A stretch of 64,000 bases of DNA from Actinoplanes sp. L3-i22 (GTDB lineage: Bacteria > Actinomycetota > Actinomycetes > Mycobacteriales > Micromonosporaceae): the NCBI RefSeq assembly GCF_019704555.1, contig NZ_AP024745.1, positions 8,254,501-8,318,500 of the forward strand, read 5' to 3'. A program made the position numbers and the translations under genes. Below the pieces are notes generated by a model that was not told the DNA's origin, did not search any database, and worked only from the letters and a program-made list of their open reading frames with translations. Below are positions 43,112 to 52,937 of this stretch, one piece after another; positions within the stretch are counted from its first letter, which is position 1, and every line of letters begins with the position of its first letter.

Positions 43112-44392
43112 CTAGACGCTCTCACGTTGCTTTCCGAAGCTGCCCGTGCTCGGTGTGCCACCTTCCGTGGTGGAGTCGATCACCGGAGTGTCCGGCCCGA
43201 ACCGCTCGTCGAGCCACTCCCGGACCCGCCGGCCGAGCCGCTGCCCGGGACGTTCCACGAGGTGGAAGCTCGCCCAGGCGGCCAGCAGCGTGCCCGCGAC
43301 GAACGCCACGCCGATCGCCGCCGGGTGCCCGCGCAGCAGATGCGACGCCACCACGAGCACCGGCATGTGCAAGAGGTACACCGAGTAGCTGATCACGCCG
43401 AGCCAGGTCAGGAAGCCCGGAACGGCCCGGTGGCGGACCAGGAAGGCGGCGCCGAACGTGCCGGCGACGGCGGCCGCGGTCGTGCAGTCGCGCACCAGCT
43501 GGGTGCCGTTCAGCAGCCACTGGTTCCCGCCCACCACGGCCATGACCAGGGCCAGCACCGCTACCGCGGGCCGGGCGCCGAGCTGCCGGTGCTGGGCGCG
43601 GTAGACGACCGTGCCGGCGAACATCACCGCGATCAGCAGGATCGCGCCGCTGGACGAGCCGGCGGTGGCGTACCGGGTCGGCTGCCCGTTCAGCATCGGA
43701 AGAAAAACCATGCCGAGGCCGGCCAGGGCGGCAATTCGCACGGCCGTCCGATTTCCCCCGAGGTACGCCGTAAGGCTCCCGACAACCACAACGGCCAGCG
43801 CCACCGCGGTCGGGCGCGGCCCGGGGAACAGCCCGTTCGGCAGCTCCCGCCCGGCGATCAGCGCGATCAGCGCCAGCCCGGCCGCCCACCACGCGCTGTC
43901 CCGGTGCCGCCGCCACCCGAACAGCCCCGCCACGATCAGGTAGAACGTCATCTCGTAGGAGAGCGTCCAGAACGGACGTACCACGCCGCGCAGCCCGAGC
44001 AGGTCCGCGAGCATGGTGGCGTGCCCGAGCACCGACGCGGTCGTCTCGGTGTGGACGGTCCCGGGCAGCCGGTGCCAGCCGGCCGCGGCGAGCAGCAGCC
44101 CGGCCGCCGTGGCCAGCAGGAACGCCGGGTAGATGCGGAAGATCCGGCCGGCCCAGAACCGGCGCAGCGAGCCGTGCCGTTCCAGGGACATCGGGATGAC
44201 GTAGCCGCTGACCAGGAAGAAGAGCAGGACGCCGTACCGGCCCAGGTCGAAGTGCCGGTAGACGGCCAGGTGCCGGTCGAGGCCGATCACGGTCGGGCTG
44301 AGGTGGAAGAGGGCGACCACCGCGGCGGCGAACCCGCGGAGCGCGTCGAGCCAGGTCAGGCGGGATCGGATCACACGGGGTAGAACGAGCAC
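43112..44392 (-). CDS. Acyltransferase-3 family membrane protein
   Basis: A 426-residue polytopic protein of the acyltransferase-3 (OafA/exopolysaccharide acetyltransferase) family. It begins [20 protein letters not shown] (R/K-x10-H type motif) and has about ten membrane helices, with [10 protein letters not shown] and [17 protein letters not shown]. These enzymes transfer acyl groups to cell-surface glycans or antibiotics. It lies between arc and dop in the same orientation with gaps of about 45 bp and may be co-transcribed. A role in pupylation is not suggested by the sequence. Start is GTG; a second GTG lies 7 codons later. Confidence 0.88.
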   Translation of the reverse strand: MLVLPRVIRSRLTWLDALRGFAAAVVALFHLSPTVIGLDRHLAVYRHFDLGRYGVLLFFLVSGYVIPMSLERHGSLRRFWAGRIFRIYPAFLLATAAGLLLAAAGWHRLPGTVHTETTASVLGHATMLADLLGLRGVVRPFWTLSYEMTFYLIVAGLFGWRRHRDSAWWAAGLALIALIAGRELPNGLFPGPRPTAVALAVVVVGSLTAYLGGNRTAVRIAALAGLGMVFLPMLNGQPTRYATAGSSSGAILLIAVMFAGTVVYRAQHRQLGARPAVAVLALVMAVVGGNQWLLNGTQLVRDCTTAAAVAGTFGAAFLVRHRAVPGFLTWLGVISYSVYLLHMPVLVVASHLLRGHPAAIGVAFVAGTLLAAWASFHLVERPGQRLGRRVREWLDERFGPDTPVIDSTTEGGTPSTGSFGKQRESV

Positions 44393-44434
44393 GAGGGTGA
44401 CGGGGAAACCCCGCCACCCTCGCTCTACATCGCG

Positions 44435-46216
44435 TTACAGGTACTGACCGGTGTTCGACGCGGTCTCGATGGACCGGCCGGCCTCGGCGCCCTTGCCGCC
44501 GGAGACGAGCGTGCGGATGTAGACGATCCGCTCGCCCTTCTTGCCGGAGATCCGGGCCCAGTCATCCGGGTTGGTGGTGTTCGGCAGGTCCTCGTTCTCC
44601 CGGAACTCGTCGACGCAGCTGTCCAGCAGGTGCTGCAGTCGGAGCCCCTTCTTGCCCGAGGTGAGGAACTCCTTGATCGCCATCTTCTTGCCGCGGTCGA
44701 CGATGTTCTGGATCATCGCGCCGGAGTTGAAGTCCTTGAAGTACAGGACCTCCTTGTCACCGTTGGCGTAGGTGACCTCGAGGAAGCGGTTCTCCTCGGT
44801 CTCCGTGTACATCCGCAGCACGACCGCCTCGATCATCGCGGCGACCGTCGCGTCCCGGTTGCCGCCGTGCTCGGTGAGGTCGTCCCCACTGAGCGGCAGC
44901 TCCGACAGGATGTACTTGGCGAAGATGTCCTTCGCGGCCTCGGCGTCCGGACGCTCGATCTTGATCTTCACATCGAGACGGCCGGGGCGCAGGATCGCCG
45001 GGTCGATCATGTCTTCCCGGTTCGACGCGCCGATGACGATCACGTTCTCCAGGCCCTCGACGCCGTCGATCTCGCTGAGGAGCTGGGGAACGATCGTGTT
45101 CTCCACGTCGGAGGAGACACCGGAGCCACGGGTCCGGAAGATCGAGTCCATCTCGTCGAAGAACACGATCACCGGAGTGCCCTCGCCGGCCTTCTCCCGG
45201 GCCCGCTGGAAGACCAGGCGGATGTGCCGCTCGGTCTCACCCACGTACTTGTTCAGCAGCTCCGGGCCCTTGATGTTGAGGAAGTAGCTGGTGTGCTTCT
45301 CCTCGCCACGTCGCTCGGCGATCTTCTTGGCCAGCGAGTTGGCCACCGCCTTGGCGATCAGGGTCTTGCCGCAGCCGGGCGGGCCGTAGAGCAGGATGCC
45401 CTTCGGCGGGCGCAACTGGTGCTCCCGGAACAGGTCGGCGTGCAGGAACGGCAGCTCCACCGCGTCGCGGATCTGCTCGATCTGGGAGTGCAGGCCACCG
45501 ATGTCGGAGTAGTCGACGTCGGGCACCTCCTCCAGCACGAGCTCCTCGACCTCGCTCTTCGGGATCCGCTCGTAGGCGTAAGCCGAGCGGGGCTCGATCA
45601 TGAGCGAGTCGCCGGCGCGCAACTTGGTGATCTCGAGCGAGTCGGCGAGGAACACGATGCGCTCCTCGTCGGCGTGCGACACCACCAGCGCCCTGTCGCG
45701 GGGGCCGCCGGACGGGTTGTCCAGCACCTCCTTGAGCAGGACGACCTCGCCGGTGCGCTCGAACCCGAACGCGTCGACGACGTTGAGCGCGTCGTTCAGC
45801 AGGACCTCCTGGCCCCGCTGGAGCTCTTCCACCGCGAGCGACGGCGAGACCGCCACCCGCAGCTTGCGGCCGCCGGTGAACACGTCCACCGTGCCGTCCT
45901 CGTGAGCGGACAGGAAAACGCCGTAGCCGCTGGGCGGCTGGGCGAGCCGGTCAATCTCTTCCTTGAGAGTGACGATCTGGGCGCGGGCTTCCTTGAGGGT
46001 CGCCACGAGCCGCTCGTTGTTCTCGGTCACTCGGGCCAGCTGCGCCTGCGTTGCCGCAAGCCGTTCCTCGAGCTGCCGGACGTGTCGGGGGCTCTCGGTC
46101 AACTTCCTCCGCACCAGAGCGAGTTCCTCTTGCAGGAACGCGACCTGGCTGGAGAGATCGTTGGCCTCTTTCTCCCATCGTGCGGCGCGGGAGTCCGCTT
46201 CGTCGCTACGTGCCAC
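44435..46216 (-). CDS. arc: Proteasome-activating AAA ATPase Arc/Mpa
   Basis: A 593-residue unfoldase feeding pupylated proteins into the 20S core. It has an N-terminal coiled coil (residues about 10-80) that binds Pup, two OB-like domains and an AAA domain with GPPGCGKT (Walker A), VFFDEMDS (Walker B) and [18 protein letters not shown]. The C-terminus ends GQYL, the Tyr-containing tail that docks into PrcA pockets. GTG at 46216 has GGAGGTG upstream; the frame is open further but not conserved in style. Confidence 0.97.
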   Translation of the reverse strand: MARSDEADSRAARWEKEANDLSSQVAFLQEELALVRRKLTESPRHVRQLEERLAATQAQLARVTENNERLVATLKEARAQIVTLKEEIDRLAQPPSGYGVFLSAHEDGTVDVFTGGRKLRVAVSPSLAVEELQRGQEVLLNDALNVVDAFGFERTGEVVLLKEVLDNPSGGPRDRALVVSHADEERIVFLADSLEITKLRAGDSLMIEPRSAYAYERIPKSEVEELVLEEVPDVDYSDIGGLHSQIEQIRDAVELPFLHADLFREHQLRPPKGILLYGPPGCGKTLIAKAVANSLAKKIAERRGEEKHTSYFLNIKGPELLNKYVGETERHIRLVFQRAREKAGEGTPVIVFFDEMDSIFRTRGSGVSSDVENTIVPQLLSEIDGVEGLENVIVIGASNREDMIDPAILRPGRLDVKIKIERPDAEAAKDIFAKYILSELPLSGDDLTEHGGNRDATVAAMIEAVVLRMYTETEENRFLEVTYANGDKEVLYFKDFNSGAMIQNIVDRGKKMAIKEFLTSGKKGLRLQHLLDSCVDEFRENEDLPNTTNPDDWARISGKKGERIVYIRTLVSGGKGAEAGRSIETASNTGQYL

Positions 46217-46390
46217 GTCCCACCTCCCCGGGGGGCTTGAACGTCCTGGCTCAACATTAGCTGCTGCGGGGCGGATTTCATCCCATGCAACACCCTCGTC
46301 ACCGACTCTTGATCGATTGGTGCGACCGCCCATGAGCCGGTCGGACAGGGTTCGGGTACCGTCGGCGCCAACCAGTTGTGGGAGGTAGGG

Positions 46391-46681
46391 GTGTCGTCAG
46401 ACACTGATGAGCTGCAGGTCTGGGTCGATCAGGACTTGTGCACCGGGGACGGACTCTGCGTGCAATACGCGCCGGATGTCTTCGAGTTGGACATCGACGG
46501 CCTGGCGTATGTGAAGGATAAATCGGGCGAGTTGCTCCAAAATCCGGGCGTACGCACCTACGTACCGAAAAATTTGGTCCTGGAAGTCATCGATTCCGCC
46601 AAGGAATGCCCGGGTGACTGTATCCACGTCGTGCGAACCGAGGATGACGTGGAAGTGGCCGGCCCGGACGCCGACGCTTAG
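46391..46681 (+). CDS. Ferredoxin (3Fe-4S/4Fe-4S single-cluster type)
   Basis: A 96-residue ferredoxin with cluster Cys in [14 protein letters not shown] and KECPGDCI. The spacing fits the small single-cluster ferredoxins that serve cytochromes P450 and other oxidoreductases in actinomycetes. The N- and C-termini are acidic. GTG at 46391 is preceded by GGAGGT. It is divergent from arc, and a ferredoxin next to arc is a common actinobacterial arrangement. No P450 is in the window. Confidence 0.9.
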   Translation: MSSDTDELQVWVDQDLCTGDGLCVQYAPDVFELDIDGLAYVKDKSGELLQNPGVRTYVPKNLVLEVIDSAKECPGDCIHVVRTEDDVEVAGPDADA

Positions 46682-46688
46682 CCAGGCC

Positions 46689-47279
46689 TCACAGGGTGGG
46701 GCGTCCCACCAGGGACGCCACCACCCGGGAGAATTCCTCCAGCCGGGCGATCTGACCCGGGCCGCCGTCGTCCAGCGTCTTGCCGAACCGCAGGGCGTCG
46801 TGGCGCAGCGGCGCGCGGCCCTCCTCCTCGGCCAGCCCGGGCGGCGGCACCGCGTCGTCCACCGAGCTGAGCAGCAGGTAGACGTCGATGCTGTCGACCC
46901 GGGCCTGCCCGGTGGTGGTCCGGGTGAGCCGCCGCCGGCAGCCCACCTCGGTGATCGTGGAGAGCGGCACCACCCGCAGCGACGAGGTCATCGACCCGAC
47001 CGGGCCGTCCCCGGGCGCCACGTCCTCGCCGTGCCAGAGCACCAGCCGGCTGCCGTCGCAGACGACGACCTCCTGCCAGACCCCGTTCACCTCGTTGACG
47101 AAGCGTTCCAGGGTGAAGCAGAGCACCGAGGCCCCGCGCAGCACGCCGAACAGGGCCTCCAGGGCCACGTCGGGGTCGCGCAGGTACGCCCTGGCGGCGG
47201 AGTCCAGGTCCGGATAGGGCGACCAGTCCGGGAACACCGCCGGCATCTCGTTGCTACCGCCGAACGGTGGAGAACTCAT
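46689..47279 (-). CDS. Hypothetical protein near arc/trmI
   Basis: A soluble protein of about 196 residues with alternating strands (VVVCDGSRLVLWHGEDVAPG, TEVGCRRRLTRTT, SIDVYLLLSS) and a C-terminal helix ending VASLVGRPTL. I do not recognise a domain. The position between the ferredoxin and trmI is typical of the actinobacterial proteasome neighbourhood. It ends 7 bp from the convergent ferredoxin stop. ATG at 47279 has a weak ribosome site; 47288 is an alternative. Confidence 0.8.
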   Translation of the reverse strand: MSSPPFGGSNEMPAVFPDWSPYPDLDSAARAYLRDPDVALEALFGVLRGASVLCFTLERFVNEVNGVWQEVVVCDGSRLVLWHGEDVAPGDGPVGSMTSSLRVVPLSTITEVGCRRRLTRTTTGQARVDSIDVYLLLSSVDDAVPPPGLAEEEGRAPLRHDALRFGKTLDDGGPGQIARLEEFSRVVASLVGRPTL

Positions 47280-47343
47280 CGCGCCCACTCCCCTTGCCCC
47301 CCATCGATGCCTGAAGGAAAACTACCGGACCGCACGGGTCCGG

Positions 47344-48318
<975 letters not shown>

Positions 48319-49470
48319 TCAGGTGCGTTGCGGCCGCCGCGGCTCGAGGACCGCGGCGACGTCGGCGACCCGCAGGACGCCGACAACATCCTCGCCTGCC
48401 GTCACCAGGTACTGCGCACCCGGGTGGGCCTGCAGCGCACGCACCACCTGCTCGCCGGTGAGGCTCACCGGCAGACTGGTCAGCCCGTCCCGGGAGCGGG
48501 ACACGCTCTCCACGCTCACCCAGGGCCGCCGGTCGACCGGCACCCGCTCGGCGGCGACCGGATCGACCAGAGCGGTGAGGCTACCCCCCGAGTCGGCGAC
48601 CGCCAGCACCACGTCCGGCCGGGGGTCCTCGGCCCGGCGCCGCTGCGCCTCGCCGAGCGGCGTGCCGGCCGGCACCTTCAGCAGCGGACGCGCCAGCTGA
48701 CCGAGATCGATCAGCGGGAACCGGCCCGTCATCCGGCCCAGCCGGATCGACTGCCCGGCGCCGTGCCACAGCGTCAGCGTGACCAGCAGCACAAAAACCA
48801 TGCCAAACAAGGTCAAAAGCCCGATTTGGTACGCCGCCAGCACCGCGACCGCCGTGCCGAACGCCAGCACCCGCCCCGCCCAGCCGGCCACCACGGTCGC
48901 CCGGTTCCGGTCCTTGAGCAGCGCCCACATCCCGGCGCGCAACGCCCGGCCACCGTCCAGCGGCAGCCCCGGGAGCACGTTGAAGACCGCCACCAGCACG
49001 TTGCTGACCGCCAGCTGGAACGCGATCTGCCCGGGCACGGTGTCCTCCGGCAGGACCAGCGCGGCGCCGGTGGCCACCCCGCCGAGCAGCAACGACACCA
49101 GCGGCCCGGCCAGCGACACCAGCGCGTCCACCCGCGGGGTCGGCGCGTCCCGCTCCATCTCGGTCCAGCCGCTCAGCAGCTCGAGAGTGATCCGGCGCAC
49201 GCCGATCCCGTTGCGGCGGGCGATCACCGCGTGACCGAGTTCGTGCAGCAGCACCGAGCCGAGCAGACAGGCCACGAAACCCAGCCCGATCAGGTACGCC
49301 CAGGGCTGCTCCAGCCCGAGCTCAGCGCGCGCATAGTTGCCGTAAACGACCGTGACCAGCACCGCGAGCAGTAACATCGAGCCGTTCGCATGCACCGGGA
49401 TGCCCAGCACATGCCCCACCGGCCGCCCACCACCCGGCGCCGGGGCGCTCCGCGTCGCGCTGTCCTCCAT
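48319..49470 (-). CDS. M50 site-2-type metalloprotease with CBS region
   Basis: A 383-residue intramembrane zinc protease. It has about six membrane helices, HELGH (residues 76-80) in helix 2 and LPLDGGRALRAG (third ligand Asp) in a later helix. The C-terminal 130 residues look like CBS domains (DVVLAVADSGGSLTALVDPV, YLVTAGEDVVGVLRVADVAA), which often sense nucleotides. Such enzymes cleave membrane-anchored regulators. The stretch 48790-48835 is unusually AT-rich and resembles an intergenic sequence elsewhere in the window. It is probably in an operon with trmI. Confidence 0.9.
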   Translation of the reverse strand: MEDSATRSAPAPGGGRPVGHVLGIPVHANGSMLLLAVLVTVVYGNYARAELGLEQPWAYLIGLGFVACLLGSVLLHELGHAVIARRNGIGVRRITLELLSGWTEMERDAPTPRVDALVSLAGPLVSLLLGGVATGAALVLPEDTVPGQIAFQLAVSNVLVAVFNVLPGLPLDGGRALRAGMWALLKDRNRATVVAGWAGRVLAFGTAVAVLAAYQIGLLTLFGMVFVLLVTLTLWHGAGQSIRLGRMTGRFPLIDLGQLARPLLKVPAGTPLGEAQRRRAEDPRPDVVLAVADSGGSLTALVDPVAAERVPVDRRPWVSVESVSRSRDGLTSLPVSLTGEQVVRALQAHPGAQYLVTAGEDVVGVLRVADVAAVLEPRRPQRT

Positions 49471-49570
49471 CCGCCTGATGCTACGGACCCGCCGCATTCC
49501 GCGTGGATCTTGATCGACGGGTGCGGGTGTCCCGGCGTTTTCGTCGTACCCCTGGCCTAGCCTGGCTGGC

Positions 49571-50803
49571 ATGACGGCGTTCTCTCCCCCGCAGCCCCGC
49601 CCCGGTGCTCCGACCCCCGCGTCCCCCGCCACCTCCGCCGGGCGCCCCGGTCTGGGCGACCGGCCGGCCGGGCCGTCGCTGTCCCCCTCACGCGCCGCCG
49701 ACTTCAAGACCTGTCCGCTGCTGTTCCGCTTCCGCACCATCGACAAGCTGCCCGAACAGGCCTCCGCCGACCAGGTCCGGGGCACGCTGGTGCACGCGGT
49801 GCTGGAGCGGCTGTTCGACCTGCCCGCCGGCGACCGGACCCCGGAGGCGGCGGCCGCCCTGGTCACCCCCGAGTGGGAACGCCTGGTCGGCAACGAGCCG
49901 GACCTTTCCGCCCTGTTCGCCGCGCCTCTCGCCGCCGGCGCGCCGCGGCCTTCCAAACCCCTTTCGGGTACGTCGTCGGCCCCCGCTGTGGGACACGCCA
50001 CTGAACCCGTTCGTGACCCCTCGGCGGAGACCGCCGCCCCCGCCCCGGTGGTCACCCTCGCCGGTGACCTCGCGGCTTCGAGTGCGCTCGTTCCCGACCT
50101 CGCGGCTTCGGCTGCGCTCGTTCGTGATCCTGCGGCGGTGGCTGCCGAGATGGACGCCGCCGGGCAGATCGCGCTCGTCGACGCGCCGGCCGGGGCTGCC
50201 GAGGCGGCCCGGCTGGCCGCGTTCCTCACCAGCGCGCGGGACCTGCTCACCGGCTACTTCGCGGTCGAGGACCCGCAGCGCCTCGAGCCGGCCGAGCGCG
50301 AGACGCTGATCTCCACGATGATCGACGACGAGCTGCTGATCCGCGGCTACATCGACCGCCTCGACATCTCCCCCGCCGGCGACCTGCGCGTCGTCGACTA
50401 CAAGACCGGCGGCGCCCCGCGCGAGGCGTTCGAGGGCCGCGCCCTGTTCCAGCTGAAGTTCTACGCCCTGGTCCTGTGGCGCACCCGGGGCGTGGTCCCG
50501 AGGGTCCTGCGCCTGCTCTATCTGAAGGACGCCGAGGTCCTCGACTACAGCCCGGACGCCGGCGAGCTGGAACGCTTCGAGCGCACCCTGATCGCCCTGT
50601 CCAACGCGGTCGAGCGAGCCAAGCGCGACCAGGACTTCCGCCCCAAGCCGAGCCGCCTCTGCGGTTGGTGCAACCACCAGGCCCTCTGCCCGGAGTTCGG
50701 CGGCACCCCACCCCCGTTCCCCACGTCCCCCACCGCCGGCACCCCCACCGACTCGGAACCCGACCGCCTCTCCACCCCGTCCCGGGACGGCGCCGTTGCC
50801 TGA
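49571..50803 (+). CDS. RecB-family PD-(D/E)XK exonuclease with low-complexity insertion
   Basis: A 410-residue nuclease. It has SPSRAADFKTCPLLFRFRTI at the N-terminus, GTLVHAVLERLF, then the catalytic core IDRLDIS..LRVVDYKTGG (Asp and D-x-K) and a terminal CGWCNHQALCPEF. The Cys at KTC and the last three Cys match the Fe-S cluster of AddB/Cas4-like RecB nucleases. Residues about 125-205 are an Ala/Pro-rich insertion partly made of 30-bp DNA repeats (50066-50125). It probably acts in DNA repair. It is divergent from the M50 gene. Confidence 0.9.
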   Translation: MTAFSPPQPRPGAPTPASPATSAGRPGLGDRPAGPSLSPSRAADFKTCPLLFRFRTIDKLPEQASADQVRGTLVHAVLERLFDLPAGDRTPEAAAALVTPEWERLVGNEPDLSALFAAPLAAGAPRPSKPLSGTSSAPAVGHATEPVRDPSAETAAPAPVVTLAGDLAASSALVPDLAASAALVRDPAAVAAEMDAAGQIALVDAPAGAAEAARLAAFLTSARDLLTGYFAVEDPQRLEPAERETLISTMIDDELLIRGYIDRLDISPAGDLRVVDYKTGGAPREAFEGRALFQLKFYALVLWRTRGVVPRVLRLLYLKDAEVLDYSPDAGELERFERTLIALSNAVERAKRDQDFRPKPSRLCGWCNHQALCPEFGGTPPPFPTSPTAGTPTDSEPDRLSTPSRDGAVA

Positions 50804-50851
50804 CCACCCGCCGCCGCCCACCGCAGCCCGGGCCGCACCGTCTCGCACCCC

Positions 50852-50998
50852 CGCGCCCTCGGGCCGGGCCGCGGCACTCCGCGAGCCGGCGCCCCCTGTC
50901 CGGGCCGCGCCTCCTCACGATCTCGCGCCCCCGGGCCGGGCCGCAGCACTCCGCACGCTCGCGCCCTTTGCCGGCCGGGCCGCGCCTCTTCACAGACC
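50852..50998. repeat. Two degenerate 72-75-bp repeats in a gene-free stretch
   Basis: Copies start at 50852 and 50924, each with CGGGCCGGGCCGC, then CACTCCGC, then CGGGCCGCGCCTC. They fill most of the 327-bp gap (50804-51130) between the nuclease and the response regulator. Nothing else is recognisable in that gap. Confidence 0.6.
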
Positions 50999-51130
50999 CG
51001 CACCCTCGGGCCAAGCGCTCGCGACCCTTGTCCGGGCCGGAGCGTGCCGCAGACCCGCGGCCGTTGTCCGGGCTGCGCCGTCGTCGGCAGGGCTGGGCGG
51101 GGAGCGGCTCGTTGGCCGGAGCGGGGTGTG

Positions 51131-51808
51131 GTGAGACCGATCCGGTTGTTGCTGGCGGATGCCTCGGCGTTGCAGCGGGCCGGGCTACGGTCAGTGCTGG
51201 GCGACTCGGCCGGCAGCGGAACGGAGCTGACCGTCGCTGGCGAGACCGGAGACGGCGGGGAAGCCGTCGAACTGGCCCGCCGCCTGCTCCCGGACGTCCT
51301 GATCGTGGACGCCGCGCTGCCCAGAATGGATGGCGCCGCGGTGGCCCGCGCGATCACCGCCGCCCGGCTGCCGGTCCGGGTACTCGTGATGACCGCCCGG
51401 GACAGCGACGACGAGCTCATCGAGATGATCGCCGCGGGCGCCGGCGGCTACCTGTGCAAGGACGCCCCGCAAGAGGAGCTGATCACCGCAATCCGCGCGG
51501 TAGCGGCCGGCGGCGCGGTGATCACCCCGCAGGTCCTGGCCCGAGCCCTCCCCCGCTTCATCGCAGCCGCCGCCAAACCGGACACCGGAGTCCCCGTCGA
51601 CCTGACCACCCTCACCGGCCGGGAACGCGAAGTCCTGATCCACGTAGCCCGCGGCCACACCAACGCCGAGATCGCCGAGGCGCTGCAGGTCAGCGACACC
51701 ACGGTGAAGACCCACGTCGGCCACATGCTGGCCAAGCTGCGCCTGCGCGACCGCACGCAGGCCGTAGTCCTGGCCTACGAAACCGGCCTGGTCAAACCCG
51801 GCAGCTGA
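51131..51808 (+). CDS. Orphan NarL/FixJ-type response regulator
   Basis: A 225-residue protein: receiver domain (VLIVDAALPRMDG with phosphoacceptor Asp, MTARDS switch Thr, GYLCKDAP Lys) and LuxR HTH (LTGREREVLIHVARGHTNAE, VSDTTVKTHVGHMLAKL). The acidic pair that binds Mg is normally Asp-Asp; here it is LLADAS, so the second Asp is Ala. No histidine kinase is near. It may work with weak or no phosphorylation. GTG at 51131 or 51128 gives the usual start. Confidence 0.9.
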   Translation: MRPIRLLLADASALQRAGLRSVLGDSAGSGTELTVAGETGDGGEAVELARRLLPDVLIVDAALPRMDGAAVARAITAARLPVRVLVMTARDSDDELIEMIAAGAGGYLCKDAPQEELITAIRAVAAGGAVITPQVLARALPRFIAAAAKPDTGVPVDLTTLTGREREVLIHVARGHTNAEIAEALQVSDTTVKTHVGHMLAKLRLRDRTQAVVLAYETGLVKPGS

Positions 51809-52007
51809 CCCCGCCGGCACACCCGCCACAGGCCCCCACCTCGCGGCACGAGCCTCCCCGTCACGGGGCCCCTCCTCACGGCAGAGCCCTCCCCACCGCA
51901 GAGCCCCGCCTCGCGACAGAGCCCACCCCGCGTAAAGGCCCCACCCACCAGGGGGCTGACCTCCACCGCCCATTGTCCCGGGAATCCGGAGATCGCGGGA
52001 CGGGGCC

Positions 52008-52033
52008 TGTGGACAACTCCACGCTGTGGAAAA
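52008..52033 (-). other. Two DnaA-box-like 9-mers in the 316-bp gap before the RHH gene
   Basis: TGTGGACAA (52008-52016; complement TTGTCCACA) and TGTGGAAAA (52025-52033; complement TTTTCCACA) are in the same orientation, 17 bp apart. They match the GC-rich-actinomycete DnaA box form. The rest of 51809-52124 is Pro-codon-like low complexity with no gene. A chance match is possible for two sites. Confidence 0.35.
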
Positions 52034-52094
52034 CCCCTGCGGAGCCACATCAGAGGGATCCCCAGGTCAACCCTGGCGTCAATTTGGCCTTGCG

Positions 52095-52114
52095 TGACGT
52101 CACCCATGACGTCA
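52095..52114. promoter_or_regulatory. Double TGACGTCA palindrome upstream of the RHH gene
   Basis: Two perfect 8-bp palindromes TGACGTCA at 52095 and 52107 are spaced 12 bp centre to centre, about one helical turn, and end 10 bp before the ATG. RHH repressors bind such repeated short palindromes as adjacent dimers, so autoregulation by the product of this gene is the simplest reading. Confidence 0.6.
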
Positions 52115-52124
52115 TAGTGGAGGC

Positions 52125-52631
52125 ATGGACATGACGCCGTACCTCGAAGGGTTGCGTGCGGACCTTGCGGCCGCAGCCGCGCCCGGCGGCCCGGAGATCA
52201 GCCGGGCCGCGGAGCTCTTGAGCAATTCACTGGAGCCGTCCGCGCGGCTGGCGCTGCTCGAGGCGCTTTCCGACGCCGCCGCCGAGATCACCACCCGGCT
52301 TCACGACGCCACCGTCGAGGTGCGTCTGCGCGGGCGGGACGCGGATCTGGTCGTGACGCAGATCGCCGTGCCGGAGCCGGCCGTCGCGGCGCCGTCGCCT
52401 CCGCCGGCCGACGGCGGCGGCGATCTGGCCCGGCTCACCTTGCGCATGCCGGAGGCGCTGAAGACGCACGTCGAGCAGACGGCGGCGGCCGAGGGGGTCT
52501 CGGTCAACGCCTGGCTGGTGCGGGCGGTCATGTCCGCGGTCAGTCCGCGGCCGACTCCGCCCCCGCCGCCTCCGCCGCCGCCCGGCGGGACGTGGTCCGC
52601 GAAGCGGGTCACCGGCTACTTCCAGGCCTGA
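52125..52631 (+). CDS. Ribbon-helix-helix (HicB/Arc-type) DNA-binding protein
   Basis: A 168-residue protein. Residues 103-139 (RLTLRMPEALKTHVEQTAAA, EGVSVNAWLVRAV) are a classic RHH motif as in HicB-type antitoxins. The N-terminal 80 residues are helical with a small beta element and are not recognised. A Pro-run (about nine Pro) and the tail TWSAKRVTGYFQA follow. No toxin-like small gene is adjacent; the next gene is DUF4097, so it is probably a regulator and not an antitoxin. It sits behind a double palindrome. Confidence 0.85.
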   Translation: MDMTPYLEGLRADLAAAAAPGGPEISRAAELLSNSLEPSARLALLEALSDAAAEITTRLHDATVEVRLRGRDADLVVTQIAVPEPAVAAPSPPPADGGGDLARLTLRMPEALKTHVEQTAAAEGVSVNAWLVRAVMSAVSPRPTPPPPPPPPPGGTWSAKRVTGYFQA

Positions 52632-52800
52632 CCCACAGCACCCGACCAGCGGCACCGCGCAGACCCAGCCCACTGCACCCAACCAGCGGCACCGCGCAGG
52701 CCCAGCCCACTGCACCCAACCAGCGGCACCGCGCAGGCCCAATCCACAGCACCCGACCAACCCGCACCACGCAGGCCCGATCCACAGCACCTGATCGGCC
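52632..52800. repeat. 37-bp tandem repeat, about 4.5 copies
   Basis: It starts at the base after the RHH stop. Units begin CCCACTGCACCCAACCAGCG and end CACCGCGCAGGCCCA. Copies start at 52632, 52669, 52706 and 52743, then a partial one. Copies 2 and 3 are almost identical; outer copies diverge. It fills half of the 306-bp gap before the DUF4097 gene. Confidence 0.85.
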
Positions 52801-52937
52801 CGCGCCGCAGCCGGCCTCGCAACACGACCGGGCCGCGACCCGACCAAGCCGCTCACAGCAGCTGAGCTCAGTGGCTCACCCCATGGACCGATGTCCGACT
52901 TATCCGGAATTTGGGCCTGACTATTTCAGGAGGAATC

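Noticed and set aside
52632..52800. CRISPR-like repeat array
   Set aside because: The repeats are directly adjacent without spacers, and no cas genes are present; it is a minisatellite.
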